Below, one piece after another: positions 8,453-17,893 of a DNA stretch of 64,000 nucleotides. This stretch comes from Trinickia symbiotica. GTDB taxonomy: Bacteria > Pseudomonadota > Gammaproteobacteria > Burkholderiales > Burkholderiaceae. The stretch lies in NCBI RefSeq assembly GCF_002934455.1, contig NZ_PTIR01000008.1, forward strand, positions 186,001 to 250,000, written 5' to 3'. The number at the start of each line of letters is the position of its first letter. Positions within the stretch are counted from its first letter, which is position 1. Both the position numbers and the translations under genes were made by a program. The notes under the pieces are model-generated. The model ran no database searches. It worked only from the letters and a program-made list of their open reading frames with translations, and was not told the DNA's origin.

Positions 8453-8555
8453 ACGAGCGCCCGGCCCGAAGGTGCGGTGGCCACGAGACACTGCCCAGGA
8501 GGGAGGGCTCCCACGGAGACTTCCTCTCGGGGCCCCGGGGACGGTACCCGGCTTC

Positions 8556-9257
8556 TCAGCCATCCGCCGATTTCAGCACCCCGCTGATCCATCGCTCTTC
8601 CGACGCACTCAGGTGTGCGCGCATCATCGTCTGCGCGGCGATAGGATCACCCGATTGCAACGCCTTCAAGATCCTCTCGTGCTCGTCCGCCGCCGCGGTC
8701 CACGTTTGTGCGCTCTCGGCATGTCCGCGGATGGCGACCGCGAGCGGGTCGTGACGACTGTCGAAAAGCTCCGCCACGAATCGGCTCAGCACTAAGTTGC
8801 CGGCGCATTCCGCGATAAGCATATGAAACTGCCGATCCGCTTCGATCGGCGATTTGCCCGCGTTGGCCAGCCGGCGCATCCGCTCGATCGTGCGGCGCAG
8901 ACGCTCGAGCGTGGCCGCGGTCATATGCGCGGTGGCAAGTACGACGACGCTTCCCTCGATCGCGGCGCGCGCCTGCATCAGCTCCGATGGACTGTCGCCG
9001 AGCGCACCCATCACCCCTTCGTCTCTCGCGCCTCCGTCCAGCACGTAGACACCTGAGCTCATGCGGATTTCGATTTGACCGCCGATCTCGAGCGCGACCA
9101 GCGCCTCGCGTAGCGACGGCCGCGACACCCCCAGCCTCTGTGCAAGCTCACGTTCCGGCGGCAGCCGTTCCCCGACCGGAAGCTCACCCTGGCGAATCAG
9201 GGCGAGGATTTGAGCGGCAACGGATTGGTAAAGCCGCTTTGGCTCTGTCATCTTCAT
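8556..9257 (-). CDS. GntR-family (FadR/FCD subgroup) transcriptional regulator
   Basis: A 233-residue regulator with an N-terminal GntR winged helix (residues 8-75; 'LPPERELAQRLGVSRPSLRE' is the signature) and a C-terminal all-helical FCD ligand-binding domain (about 95-220). FCD proteins typically bind sugar acids or other carboxylates. It is divergent from the sugar ABC transporter at 9556-13118 and the intervening region contains several TTGG/ACCA-type half-sites, so I infer that it represses that transporter. The start could be either ATG of MKMTEP; the difference is two residues. Confidence 0.93.
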   Translation of the reverse strand: MKMTEPKRLYQSVAAQILALIRQGELPVGERLPPERELAQRLGVSRPSLREALVALEIGGQIEIRMSSGVYVLDGGARDEGVMGALGDSPSELMQARAAIEGSVVVLATAHMTAATLERLRRTIERMRRLANAGKSPIEADRQFHMLIAECAGNLVLSRFVAELFDSRHDPLAVAIRGHAESAQTWTAAADEHERILKALQSGDPIAAQTMMRAHLSASEERWISGVLKSADG

Positions 9258-9373
9258 TTTGCAGATCGTACTCGGTTGGCGAGCAGTGCGGAGGAGTGCG
9301 GAAAGAGTCTAGCACAGCGGCTCGAATCCCTTATCGGAAGCGGCTCTCCGCGACTAACAGGGGTTTACCCGTC

Positions 9374-9504
9374 TTGGTCAGGACAGTTCGATGAAATATA
9401 TATCGGCTTGACCAAATCGACGGGTTGCTGCTTTAATCTTCGCAATTGGACTGACCAGTGCATCGCGCCAAGGTCGGCCGCTAACCGCTGAGGGATTGGA
9501 CCAG
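9374..9504. promoter_or_regulatory. Cluster of TTGG/ACCA half-sites between FadR-type regulator and ABC operon
   Basis: Four related elements lie in the divergent region: TTGGTCAGGACAG (9374-9386), TTGACCAAA (9408-9416), TTGGACTGACCAG (9446-9458) and TTGGACCAG (9496-9504). FadR-subfamily regulators recognise short palindromes of the TGGTNNNACCA kind. The clustering suggests operator sites for the neighbouring regulator; this is a pattern-based inference. Confidence 0.45.
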
Positions 9505-9555
9505 GTGCGAAAGCGCCGGCTCCAGCCGAACCTCAGCCTGGGACCAGGAGACGGA

Positions 9556-11109
9556 ATGACGATGCCGCACGGTCTGTCCGACCAGAAACACGACGGACCC
9601 GACAAGCTTTCAGGGAGTGAAATCCTGCGCTTGCAGGGCGTCGGCAAGCGCTTCCCGGGCGTGGTCGCGCTCGATGGCATCCACCTCGACCTGCGGCGCG
9701 GCGAGGTCCACGCCATCTGCGGTGAAAACGGCGCGGGCAAGTCCACGCTGATGAAGATCATCAGCGGCCAATATCAAGCGGATGAAGGCAGCATCGTCTA
9801 TCGCGGCGAGCCGGTTCGCTTCGCCTCTTCCTCCGAAGCGCAGGCGGCCGGAATCGCGATCATTCACCAGGAACTCAATCTCGTTCCACACCTTTCGGTC
9901 GCCGAGAATCTTTTTCTTGCTCGCGAGCCGAAGCGCGGGCCATTCGTCGATTACCGCAGGCTCAATGCCGATGCGCAGCGCGCGCTGGCTCGAATCGGTC
10001 TGACCGTCGCCCCCACGACGCTCGTCGGCGCCTTGTCGATCGCCCAGCAGCAGATGGTCGAAATCGCGAAAGCGCTCACATTCAGCGCGGAAGTGCTGAT
10101 CATGGACGAGCCGACTTCGTCGCTGACCGAGTCCGAGACGGCCCAGCTCTTTCGCATCATCAAGGAACTGCGCGCCGAAGGCGTCGCGATTCTCTATATC
10201 TCTCATCGTCTCGACGAGATGGCCGAAATCGTGGATCGCGTCACGGTACTGCGGGACGGCCGCTACATCGCGACGGACGACTTCGCATCGACGACGGTCA
10301 GCGAGATCATCGCGCGAATGGTGGGGCGCTCGCTCGACGATGTGTATCCGCCGAGACAATCGGTGCCGACCGACGAGATCATGCTGCGCGCGCAAGGATT
10401 GCGGCGCGCCGGCACGTTCGGCCCCGTGTCGTTCGAGTTGCGCAAGGGCGAAATCCTCGGTTTCGCGGGCCTGATGGGAGCAGGGCGGACCGAGGTTGCC
10501 CGGGCCATCTTCGGCGCGGACCGGCTCGACGCCGGCACGATCGAGCTCGCCGGCAAGGATGTCGCGATCCGCTCGCCGCGCGAGGCGATCCGCCACGGTA
10601 TCGCGTACTTGTCCGAGGACCGCAAGAAAGACGGGCTGGCACTCGCGATGCCCGTTGCGCCGAACGTCACGCTCGCCAATGTTCGCGCGATTTCGTCGCG
10701 CGCCGGGTTTCTGCGGTTTTCCGAGGAAGTCGCGGTCGCGGAGCGCTACACCCGAGAGCTCGGCATTCGCACGCCGTCGGTCAACCAAATCGCACGCAAC
10801 CTGTCCGGCGGCAATCAGCAGAAGGTCGTCGTCAGCAAGTGGCTCTATCGCGGCACGAAGATCCTCTTCTTCGACGAACCGACTCGCGGCATCGATGTCG
10901 GCGCCAAATTCGCCATCTACGGGTTGATGGACCGGCTCGCCGCGGACGGCGTCGGGGTGATTCTGATCAGCTCCGAGCTACCGGAAATACTCGGGATGAC
11001 CGACCGGATCGCCGTATTCCACGAAGGTCGCGTCGCCGCGGTACTCGAAACGAAGTACACCAGTCAGGAGGAGATCATGCACTATGCGTCGGGGCGGGCC
11101 CATGCTTGA
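9556..11109 (+). CDS. Sugar ABC transporter ATP-binding protein (RbsA-type, two ATPase domains)
   Basis: A 517-residue protein with two fused nucleotide-binding domains, the layout of RbsA/MglA/XylG importers. The first Walker A, GENGAGKST, is at about residues 56-64. The second half has the usual degenerate Walker A (GLMGAGRTE) and the signature LSGGNQQKV near 416, followed by FFDEPTRGIDVG. A TTG start at 9496 keeps the frame open, but the ATG at 9556 has an AGGAGA ribosome site and begins close to the first domain. It is the first gene of an ATPase-permease-binding protein operon. Substrate is unknown; the FCD-type regulator next door hints at a sugar or sugar acid. Confidence 0.93.
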   Translation: MTMPHGLSDQKHDGPDKLSGSEILRLQGVGKRFPGVVALDGIHLDLRRGEVHAICGENGAGKSTLMKIISGQYQADEGSIVYRGEPVRFASSSEAQAAGIAIIHQELNLVPHLSVAENLFLAREPKRGPFVDYRRLNADAQRALARIGLTVAPTTLVGALSIAQQQMVEIAKALTFSAEVLIMDEPTSSLTESETAQLFRIIKELRAEGVAILYISHRLDEMAEIVDRVTVLRDGRYIATDDFASTTVSEIIARMVGRSLDDVYPPRQSVPTDEIMLRAQGLRRAGTFGPVSFELRKGEILGFAGLMGAGRTEVARAIFGADRLDAGTIELAGKDVAIRSPREAIRHGIAYLSEDRKKDGLALAMPVAPNVTLANVRAISSRAGFLRFSEEVAVAERYTRELGIRTPSVNQIARNLSGGNQQKVVVSKWLYRGTKILFFDEPTRGIDVGAKFAIYGLMDRLAADGVGVILISSELPEILGMTDRIAVFHEGRVAAVLETKYTSQEEIMHYASGRAHA

Positions 11110-12133
11110 AATGACATCGAATCGCAGCGAAGCCGTCGAGAAAACGGCGCGTCAACGGCGCCGCGACCTCATTCAGAAGTTTGCCGCGCTCGGTAGCCTG
11201 GTCCTGCTCGTGATCGTGTTCTCGGTGACGAGCCAGGCGTTCTTCTCCGTCGGAAATCTGATGACGGTCTGCCTGCAGGTGACCTCCATTGCCTACCTGG
11301 GCGTCGCCGCCACCTGCGTGATCATCACCGGGGGCATCGATCTGTCGGTGGGCTCCGTCCTCGCGCTGGCCGGCGTCGTCGCGGCACTATTGGTGAAGGC
11401 GGGGACCCCGGTTCCGCTGGCAATGTGCGGCGGTGTCCTCGTAGGTGGCCTCTGTGGGCTAGTCAACGGCATCTGCGTGACGCGCATGGGCCTGCCCCCG
11501 TTCATCGCGACGCTCGGCATGATGCTCGTTGCGCGCGGCATCGCATTGCAGATCACCGGGGCGCGTCCGGTATCGGATCTGGGTGACGCGTTCGGCGCGC
11601 TCGGCAACGGTGCGCTTTTCCGGGTCTCGCACCTCGGGGCCGACGGATTTCCCGATACGACGTTTCCGGGAATCCCCTATCCCGTCGTGATCATGATCGT
11701 GCTTTTCATCGTCGCGGCCGTATTGCTCGCGCGCACGGCCCTCGGTCGCCACATCTACGCGACGGGCTCGAACGCGGAAGCGGCCCGACTCTCCGGCGTC
11801 AACGTGCGAGGCGTGACGCTCTTCACCTACGTGCTGTCCGGCGTGCTCGCGGGCGTGACCGGTTGCGTGCTGATGTCGCGGCTCGTTACGGGACAGCCGA
11901 ACGAAGGCGTGATGTACGAGCTCGATGCGATAGCAAGCGCGGTGATCGGCGGAACGTCGTTGATGGGCGGCGTCGGCACGATTTCCGGCACCGCCATCGG
12001 CGCATTCGTGATCGGTGTGCTGCGCAACGGGCTCAACATGAACGGCGTATCGAGCTTCATCCAGCAGATCATCATCGGCCTCGTGATTCTCGGCACCGTT
12101 TGGATCGATCAGCTCAGGAACCGCAGGTCGTAA
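11102..12133 (+). CDS. Sugar ABC transporter permease (RbsC-type)
   Basis: A 343-residue inner-membrane permease of the ribose/galactose (BPD_transp_2) family with about 8-10 hydrophobic segments. The conserved 'IITGGIDLSVGSVLALAG' and the C-terminal 'ASAVIGGTSLMGGVGT' loops that contact the ATPase are intact. The ATG at 11102 overlaps the end of the ATPase gene by 8 bases, indicating translational coupling; an upstream in-frame ATG at 11084 would add six residues. It acts with the flanking ATPase and binding protein. Confidence 0.93.
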   Translation: MLEMTSNRSEAVEKTARQRRRDLIQKFAALGSLVLLVIVFSVTSQAFFSVGNLMTVCLQVTSIAYLGVAATCVIITGGIDLSVGSVLALAGVVAALLVKAGTPVPLAMCGGVLVGGLCGLVNGICVTRMGLPPFIATLGMMLVARGIALQITGARPVSDLGDAFGALGNGALFRVSHLGADGFPDTTFPGIPYPVVIMIVLFIVAAVLLARTALGRHIYATGSNAEAARLSGVNVRGVTLFTYVLSGVLAGVTGCVLMSRLVTGQPNEGVMYELDAIASAVIGGTSLMGGVGTISGTAIGAFVIGVLRNGLNMNGVSSFIQQIIIGLVILGTVWIDQLRNRRS

Positions 12134-12170
12134 GTCAGAAGAAGTGCAACCAAAACCACAGGAGTGAGAC

Positions 12171-13118
12171 ATGAAGAAGTTTTCCATGCTGGCGGTATCG
12201 GCATTGCTGCTGACGTTGTTCAACACGGGCGCGCAGGCGGCGGGCGGCGAGATCGCCGTGATCGTCAAGACGGTCAATTCGAATTACTGGCAGAACGTGC
12301 AGAAGGGCGCGACGGCAGCGCTCGAGAAAGAGAAGGGCTACACGATGACTTTTCAGGGTCCGGCCGCCGAATCGGACATTGCCGATGAAGTCAATATGGT
12401 CGAGAACGCGGTCAATCGGCATGTCGCCGGCATCGTGCTCGCACCGTCCGATCCCGATGCGTTGGTACCCGCTGTGAAAAAGGCATGGGAAGCGCATATC
12501 CCGGTCGTGCTGATCGACTCGATGCTCTCAGATTCGGGCAAGCAGTATTACCAGTCGTTCCTGTCGACGGACAACAAAAAGGCGGGCGAACTGTGCGCGA
12601 AGGCGATGATCGACCGGGTCGGGCAGACGGGCAAGATCGCGATCATGTCCTATGTGCCGGGCGCGGGATCCGAGATCGGCCGCGTGGGTGGCTTCCGCGA
12701 GTACATCGCCGCGCACTCGAAGCTGCAGGTCGTCGGGCCTTTCTATTCGCAGTCGCAAATGGCGACCGCGCTCAATCAGACGACCGATACGCTTTCGGCG
12801 AATCCCGACCTGAAAGGGATCTTCGGCGCGAACGAGCCTACCGCTGTGGGGATGGGGCGCGCGCTGAAGCAAACGGGCAAGGGAGGCAAGATCGTCGCGA
12901 TCGGCTTCGACGGTAACCAGGACCTGCAAAGCTTCGTGCGTGACGGAACGATTCAGGCGATTGCCGTGCAGGGTTCGTACCAGATGGGCTACAAGGGCAT
13001 CCAGACGGTGGTGAGCGTCATTGAGCACAAGTCGGTGCCGAAGATGGTCGATACGGGTGTCGTTGTCGTCGATAAGCAGAACCTCGATTCGTCCGAAGCG
13101 AAGAACGTTCTCTACTGA
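12171..13118 (+). CDS. Sugar ABC transporter periplasmic binding protein (RbsB-type)
   Basis: A 315-residue type-I periplasmic binding protein. Residues 1-23 are a Sec signal peptide (MKKFSMLAVSALLLTLF...AQA). The mature part shows the two-lobe LacI-like fold, with 'HVAGIVLAPSDPDALVPAVK' in lobe 1 and 'GIFGANEPTAVGMGRAL' and 'AIGFDGNQDLQSFVRDGTI' in lobe 2. It closes the ATPase-permease-binding protein operon, 37 bases after the permease. The ligand cannot be read from the sequence. Confidence 0.93.
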   Translation: MKKFSMLAVSALLLTLFNTGAQAAGGEIAVIVKTVNSNYWQNVQKGATAALEKEKGYTMTFQGPAAESDIADEVNMVENAVNRHVAGIVLAPSDPDALVPAVKKAWEAHIPVVLIDSMLSDSGKQYYQSFLSTDNKKAGELCAKAMIDRVGQTGKIAIMSYVPGAGSEIGRVGGFREYIAAHSKLQVVGPFYSQSQMATALNQTTDTLSANPDLKGIFGANEPTAVGMGRALKQTGKGGKIVAIGFDGNQDLQSFVRDGTIQAIAVQGSYQMGYKGIQTVVSVIEHKSVPKMVDTGVVVVDKQNLDSSEAKNVLY

Positions 13119-13348
13119 TGCTGCGGCGAGACGTGGATGTAACAACGGCTCTTCCTGGGCTCGGACCACTATCGCCGTAACACATAAAGATTATCCGTAG
13201 AATCGCATTGCCGTATATTGGGTGACCTCCGACAATCGCTGGCAGCGGCGTAGCCGCTGGCCGAGACAGACATAGATCCGCCGTTCGTGGCGTACCATGA
13301 GCGGCGGAAACTATCAGAACTACAGCGATCAACAGGAGGAGACACCCC

Positions 13349-14707
13349 ATGAACGGGAAACCGGTCGTCAACATCCAGACGTTCATCGACGAGAGGCCAT
13401 TCGGCGGTTTTCAATGGCTGATCTTCTGCATGTGCTTCGTGATCGTCTTGCTGGACGGCTTCGACACGGCATCGATCGGCTTCATTGCTCCATCGGTGCT
13501 GACCGAATGGCATTTGACCAAGCCCGACCTCGCTCCCGTGCTGAGCGCGGCGTTGTTCGGGCTCGCTTGCGGCGCGCTCACCTCGGGGCCGCTGTCCGAT
13601 CGCGTTGGGCGACGCGCCGTTTTGCTCACGTCGGTCTTTCTGTTCGGCATCGCCTGCCTGGCGTCGGCATTCTCGTCGAGCATCGGCCAATTGACCGCGC
13701 TGCGCTTCGTCACCGGTGTCGGTCTCGGCGCGGCGATGCCGAACGCGGTCACGATGATGGGGGAGTTTTGTCCTAACCGCCGCCGCTCGACAGTGATCAA
13801 TCTAATGTTTTGCGGCTTCCCGCTCGGCGCGGCGCTGGGCGGCTTTCTCGCCGCGTGGCTGATTCCCAATTTCGGCTGGCGCAGCGTGCTCATGCTCGGC
13901 GGTGTCACGCCGTTGCTGCTCGGTATCGCGCTGATCGTCAAGATGCCCGAGTCAGTGCGCTTCATGGTCGCGAATGGGCATCCGGTCGAGAGAATTCGCG
14001 CGGCGCTCGCGCGCATCTCGAACGACGCGATGAACGCCGGCTCGTTCACGATGACCGAGACCGCGCCGCAAGCGAACGGCAAAGGAATCAGCGTCGTCCT
14101 ATCGCGCTCGTATCTCGTCGGCTCCGTCATGCTGTGGGTCGCCTATTTCATGGGCCTCGTGATTTTCTACGCGTCGATCAACTGGATGCCGATCCTGTTG
14201 AAAGATGCCGGACTGAACGCGAAGACCGCAACGTTGATTTCGGCGCTGTTCCCGCTCGGCGGAGTGGGTGCGGTGGTCTGCGGCGCGCTGATGGACCGGT
14301 TCAACGCGAACCGAGTCATCGCCGTAAGCTATGCGCTCACCGCGGTCAGCGTCTATTGGATCGGGCAGGCGGTCGGCAATGTCGGCATGCTGGTGCTCGC
14401 CGTATTCGTCGCGGGCGTGCTGATGAATACAGCGCAGTCGTCTATGCCGGCGCTGGCCGCCGCGTTCTACCCGACGTCGGGGCGGGGCACAGGGGTGGCA
14501 TGGATGCTCGGCGTCGGCCGCTTCGGCGGCATTGCGGGCTCGTTCCTCGTTGCTGAGCTGACGCGTCGGCATTTTTCGTTTGCGGGCGTCTTCACGACGA
14601 TTGCGATCGCGGGTCTCGTCGCCTGCATTGCTTTGTTGATCAAACAGATGGCGCGGCCCCATGCGTTCGAGGCGTCACCGAGTAAGATGGAATCGCTCGG
14701 TCACTGA
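13349..14707 (+). CDS. MFS aromatic acid:H+ symporter (AAHS family)
   Basis: A 452-residue 12-helix major facilitator. The family motif DGFDTASIGF in helix 1 (about residues 33-42) and GPLSDRVGRR in the loop between helices 2 and 3 mark the AAHS group (PcaK, BenK, MhpT relatives), which imports benzoate-type acids. A strong ribosome site (AGGAGGAG) precedes the ATG. A 230-base gap separates it from the sugar importer, so it probably has its own promoter. No aromatic ring-cleavage genes adjoin it; hmgA is 6.6 kb away. Confidence 0.92.
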   Translation: MNGKPVVNIQTFIDERPFGGFQWLIFCMCFVIVLLDGFDTASIGFIAPSVLTEWHLTKPDLAPVLSAALFGLACGALTSGPLSDRVGRRAVLLTSVFLFGIACLASAFSSSIGQLTALRFVTGVGLGAAMPNAVTMMGEFCPNRRRSTVINLMFCGFPLGAALGGFLAAWLIPNFGWRSVLMLGGVTPLLLGIALIVKMPESVRFMVANGHPVERIRAALARISNDAMNAGSFTMTETAPQANGKGISVVLSRSYLVGSVMLWVAYFMGLVIFYASINWMPILLKDAGLNAKTATLISALFPLGGVGAVVCGALMDRFNANRVIAVSYALTAVSVYWIGQAVGNVGMLVLAVFVAGVLMNTAQSSMPALAAAFYPTSGRGTGVAWMLGVGRFGGIAGSFLVAELTRRHFSFAGVFTTIAIAGLVACIALLIKQMARPHAFEASPSKMESLGH

Positions 14708-14728
14708 GCTCATCAGGGAGGGATGGCC

Positions 14729-15049
14729 ATGTTCAAGCGATTGATTGCCGCGGCAACGGTGAGTCTGCTCGCCGCGCTCACCGGTATTGCGTACGGACAA
14801 ACGCAGGCGTTGTCGGGCGGCGCTTCGATGGCGCCTGGAACGGGTGCTGCCAACTGCGACACGCAGGCGGTGGGCAAGGACGGGAAACCGCTTACCGGCG
14901 CGGCGAAGAACTCTTTCATGAAGAAGTGCATGAGGACGGCCGCCGCCAAGCAATGCGAAGCAAACGCGGTTGGCTCGAACGGCAAGCCGCTCACGGGCGC
15001 GGCCAAGAACTCTTTCGTCAAGAAGTGCGTGGACTCGGCCGTCAAATAA
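14729..15049 (+). CDS. psiF: PsiF repeat protein
   Basis: A 106-residue exported protein. A Sec signal peptide (MFKRLIAAATVSLLAALTG..YG) precedes two copies of the PsiF motif, each ending in K-P-L-T-G-A-A-K-N-S-F-x-K-K-C, with paired cysteines. PsiF of Escherichia coli is induced by phosphate starvation; its biochemical role is unknown. An ATG six bases upstream (14723) abuts the AGGGAGG ribosome site too closely, so 14729 is the better start. Confidence 0.9.
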   Translation: MFKRLIAAATVSLLAALTGIAYGQTQALSGGASMAPGTGAANCDTQAVGKDGKPLTGAAKNSFMKKCMRTAAAKQCEANAVGSNGKPLTGAAKNSFVKKCVDSAVK

Positions 15050-15065
15050 GAACGATTCGCAAAGG

Positions 15066-15097
15066 CGAGCGCCGCTAGCCGCAGCGAGCGGCGCTCG
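15066..15097 (+). terminator. Hairpin after psiF, possible terminator
   Basis: Arms CGAGCGCCGCT (15066-15076) and AGCGGCGCTCG (15087-15097) form an 11-bp GC-rich stem with a 10-base loop, 16 bases after the psiF stop. No strong T-run follows, so termination is plausible but not certain. Confidence 0.5.
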
Positions 15098-15304
15098 ATT
15101 CGCTCACCGTCGGTGCCTGATCAACCCATCGCTACGTTGGCCAGAATTTCGTGTCAACCGATTCGGCTTTGTAACGTTAATGAAATGTCACAATTTGCTA
15201 TATCGGTTGATTCGCGGGTGTGACCGCTCTCCTCATGAGTCGACGATTGGCGCCGGTGCCGTCGTGGGCCGGGCGGTTCGCGCGCGTGGCCAACTGCTCG
15301 AGAC

Positions 15305-17893
15305 ATGCAGAGAAGTCAGGAGGATCGCTGCGCGAGGGTCGTTGCCGCCTTGCGCAGTACTTGGAGGCGCGTCGACTACAAGCGTCTGGTGTCGCCCGCG
15401 TTCGCACTTGGCATCTGCGTACTGCTGCTGCTCGCGCTACAGCACATCTCGCGCGATATCAACTATCACTCGATATGCCGGCAGCTTTTCAACTTCGATT
15501 CCGCTAGCTGGATCGCTGCCCTAGGCGTCACCGCGTTGAGCTTTGGCGCGCTCGTCGCACGCGATGCGGTCGGACTGCGTCATGTCGACGCAAAAGTGCC
15601 GCGCACGCTGCTGCTGATCGGCGCAACGGCTGCTTCGGCCCTCGGCAATGTCGCCGGCTTCGGCGCGTTGACGGGCGGCGCCGTGCGTTGCCGCGTCTAC
15701 GGCGCGGCAGGCGTTACCCCTTCGCAGGTCGGACGCCTCACTGTTTTCACGAGCGTTTCATTGGCCTTCGCGTTGGTGCTCGTCAGCGCGATCGGTGCGC
15801 TATGGGATGCGGCCCCGCTGGCGGCCATGCTGCGTGTTTCGCCTGACATCCTGCGTTCGGGCAGTGCGCTTCTGCTCGTCGCGTCGGCCCTCATCATCGG
15901 TTGCTGCGGTGCTCGCACGAAAACGATACGCACCCGCTGGCAACGGTTCACCATCGACGTTCCCGCGAGGGCGGATTGGCTCGCCCAGCTCGCATTCGGT
16001 GTCGTCGACATCGCCGGAGCAGGGGCTGCGCTCTGGTGCTTCCTTCCTCATGGGAACGTGAGCTTCGTCACGTTTCTCGCCGTTTATTCCGCATCGCTCT
16101 TGCTCGGTATCGCGGGCCATACGCCGGGCGGCGTCGGCGTATTCGAGTCGGCGATGGTCTTCGCGTTGCGCGGGGACGTGACGGCGCCATCCCTGGTTGC
16201 CGGTCTCCTTGCTTATCGCGTCGTCTATTTCGGCTTGCCGCTGATGCTGTCGGCAGGCTTGCTCGCGGGCTTCGAGGGCCGAGCGCTGCGCGACCGGTTG
16301 CCGTTGCGGCGCGTGGCTGGCCTCGCGGAATCCGCGCCGCTCTTTCTTTGCCTGATCACATTCGTCGTTGGGTCGATGCTGATCGTGTCGGCCGCCACGC
16401 CCGCGTTTGCCCGACGGCTCGCCGTCCTCCGCGACGTCGTTCCGCTCTGGGCGCTCGAGAGCTCTCAACTCGTGAGCGGTATGCTGGGCGTGCTGCTGCT
16501 CTTCGTCGCACGCGGCTTGCTGCGCCGGTTGGACGCCGCGTGGTGGATGACCGTAGCGCTGACGTCGGCTTCTTTGGTTCTATCCGTCATCAAGGGCTTG
16601 GCATTCATCGAAGCTGGGGTGCTGGCTTCGTTGCTTCTGCTGCTCATATCGACACGTCGCCGCTTCAACTTGCATGCCGCGCTTTTCGCCGAGCGTTTCA
16701 CCGCGGGCTGGTTCGTCTCGGTGGCGATCGTGCTCATCTGTGCGGCATGGGTGATGTTCTTCGCTTATCGCAACGTGCCCTACGATAACCAGCTCTGGTG
16801 GCACTTCGCGTTCGACGAGCGTGCGTCGCGCTCGTTACGAGCCATGCTGGCTTCCGGCCTCTTTGCGACCGCGTTCGCGCTTTGGCACCTGATGCGGCCG
16901 GCAGCGGGACGCTTCGTTCGTCCGAGCTCGGCGGATCTCGGCGATGCGATGCGGATCATTCGGGCTCAGGAGCGCAGCGACGCCGGGCTCGCCATGATGG
17001 GTGACAAGAGCTTCCTGTTTTCCGATTCACGCGAGTCGTTCCTCATGTATGCCAAACATGGGCGTACCTGGGCTGCGCTGCACGATCCGGTCGGGCCGCG
17101 CCGCGAATGGGCGGAACTCATCGGCAAGTTCGTCGATCTGGCGGTGAAACACGGTGGCCGGGCAGCCTTCTACCAGGTACGCGCCGACTCGCTGCCGCTC
17201 TATCTGGATTCTGGCCTCACGCTGATGAAGCTCGGCGAGGAGGCGCGGCTGACGCTCGACGGTTTCGATCTCGACGGGCCCCAGCGCGCGGGCTTGCGCT
17301 ACGCGACGCGGCGCGCCGAGCGCGACGGCTGCACGGTGGAGGTCATCGATGCCGGCCATGTCGCCGAGCATGTCGATGTATTGCGGGCCATCTCCGACGG
17401 ATGGCTCGAAAGCCGACGCGAGAAGAGTTTCTCAGTGGCCGCGTTCAGCGAGCCCTATCTGGCGGCGCAATCGGTGCTGCTCGTCCGCCAGAACGGGGCG
17501 CCGGTAGCGTTCACGACGTTCATGACGACCGACCTGAATGTTGAAGCGACAGTCGGGGTGATGCGTCATCTTCCGGAAGCCTCGCCTTATGTCATGGATT
17601 ATCTGTTCGTGCAGCTGGCCATGCATCTGAAACGCCGTGGCTATCGTTCTCTGAGCCTCGGCGTCGCGCCGTTTTCCGGCGTGCAGCCGGCACCGCTCGG
17701 CTCGCCGCTCCATCGGATCGGCGCGATGGTCTGGCGCTTCGGCGGGCGCTTCTATAACTTCCAGGGGCTGCGTGCGTTCAAAGGCAAGTTTCAGCCGTGC
17801 TGGGAGCCGCGCTACCTCGCGGTGTCCGGTTGGGCGGGGGCGGTCGTCGCACTGGTCGATCTTTCTATTCTGGCGGGGGGGCGCCGTTCGTGA
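15305..17893 (+). CDS. mprF: Phosphatidylglycerol lysyltransferase/flippase MprF (LpiA)
   Basis: An 862-residue inner-membrane protein. The N-terminal ~530 residues contain about 14 hydrophobic helices (flippase part). The C-terminal ~300 residues are the DUF2156 aminoacyl-tRNA-dependent synthetase domain with 'GDKSFLFSDSRESFLMYAKH', 'KGKFQPCWEPRYLA' and other conserved segments. It would transfer lysine (possibly another amino acid) from tRNA to phosphatidylglycerol and flip the product, lowering surface negative charge and giving resistance to cationic peptides and acid. It overlaps the acvB-like hydrolase gene by four bases (GTGA), as in the lpiA-acvB operons of Rhizobium and Agrobacterium. 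Confidence 0.95.
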   Translation: MQRSQEDRCARVVAALRSTWRRVDYKRLVSPAFALGICVLLLLALQHISRDINYHSICRQLFNFDSASWIAALGVTALSFGALVARDAVGLRHVDAKVPRTLLLIGATAASALGNVAGFGALTGGAVRCRVYGAAGVTPSQVGRLTVFTSVSLAFALVLVSAIGALWDAAPLAAMLRVSPDILRSGSALLLVASALIIGCCGARTKTIRTRWQRFTIDVPARADWLAQLAFGVVDIAGAGAALWCFLPHGNVSFVTFLAVYSASLLLGIAGHTPGGVGVFESAMVFALRGDVTAPSLVAGLLAYRVVYFGLPLMLSAGLLAGFEGRALRDRLPLRRVAGLAESAPLFLCLITFVVGSMLIVSAATPAFARRLAVLRDVVPLWALESSQLVSGMLGVLLLFVARGLLRRLDAAWWMTVALTSASLVLSVIKGLAFIEAGVLASLLLLLISTRRRFNLHAALFAERFTAGWFVSVAIVLICAAWVMFFAYRNVPYDNQLWWHFAFDERASRSLRAMLASGLFATAFALWHLMRPAAGRFVRPSSADLGDAMRIIRAQERSDAGLAMMGDKSFLFSDSRESFLMYAKHGRTWAALHDPVGPRREWAELIGKFVDLAVKHGGRAAFYQVRADSLPLYLDSGLTLMKLGEEARLTLDGFDLDGPQRAGLRYATRRAERDGCTVEVIDAGHVAEHVDVLRAISDGWLESRREKSFSVAAFSEPYLAAQSVLLVRQNGAPVAFTTFMTTDLNVEATVGVMRHLPEASPYVMDYLFVQLAMHLKRRGYRSLSLGVAPFSGVQPAPLGSPLHRIGAMVWRFGGRFYNFQGLRAFKGKFQPCWEPRYLAVSGWAGAVVALVDLSILAGGRRS

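Noticed and set aside
9610-10788. A 392-codon minus-strand open frame
   Set aside because: It mirrors the RbsA-type ATPase gene, shows no family motif and has no ribosome site.
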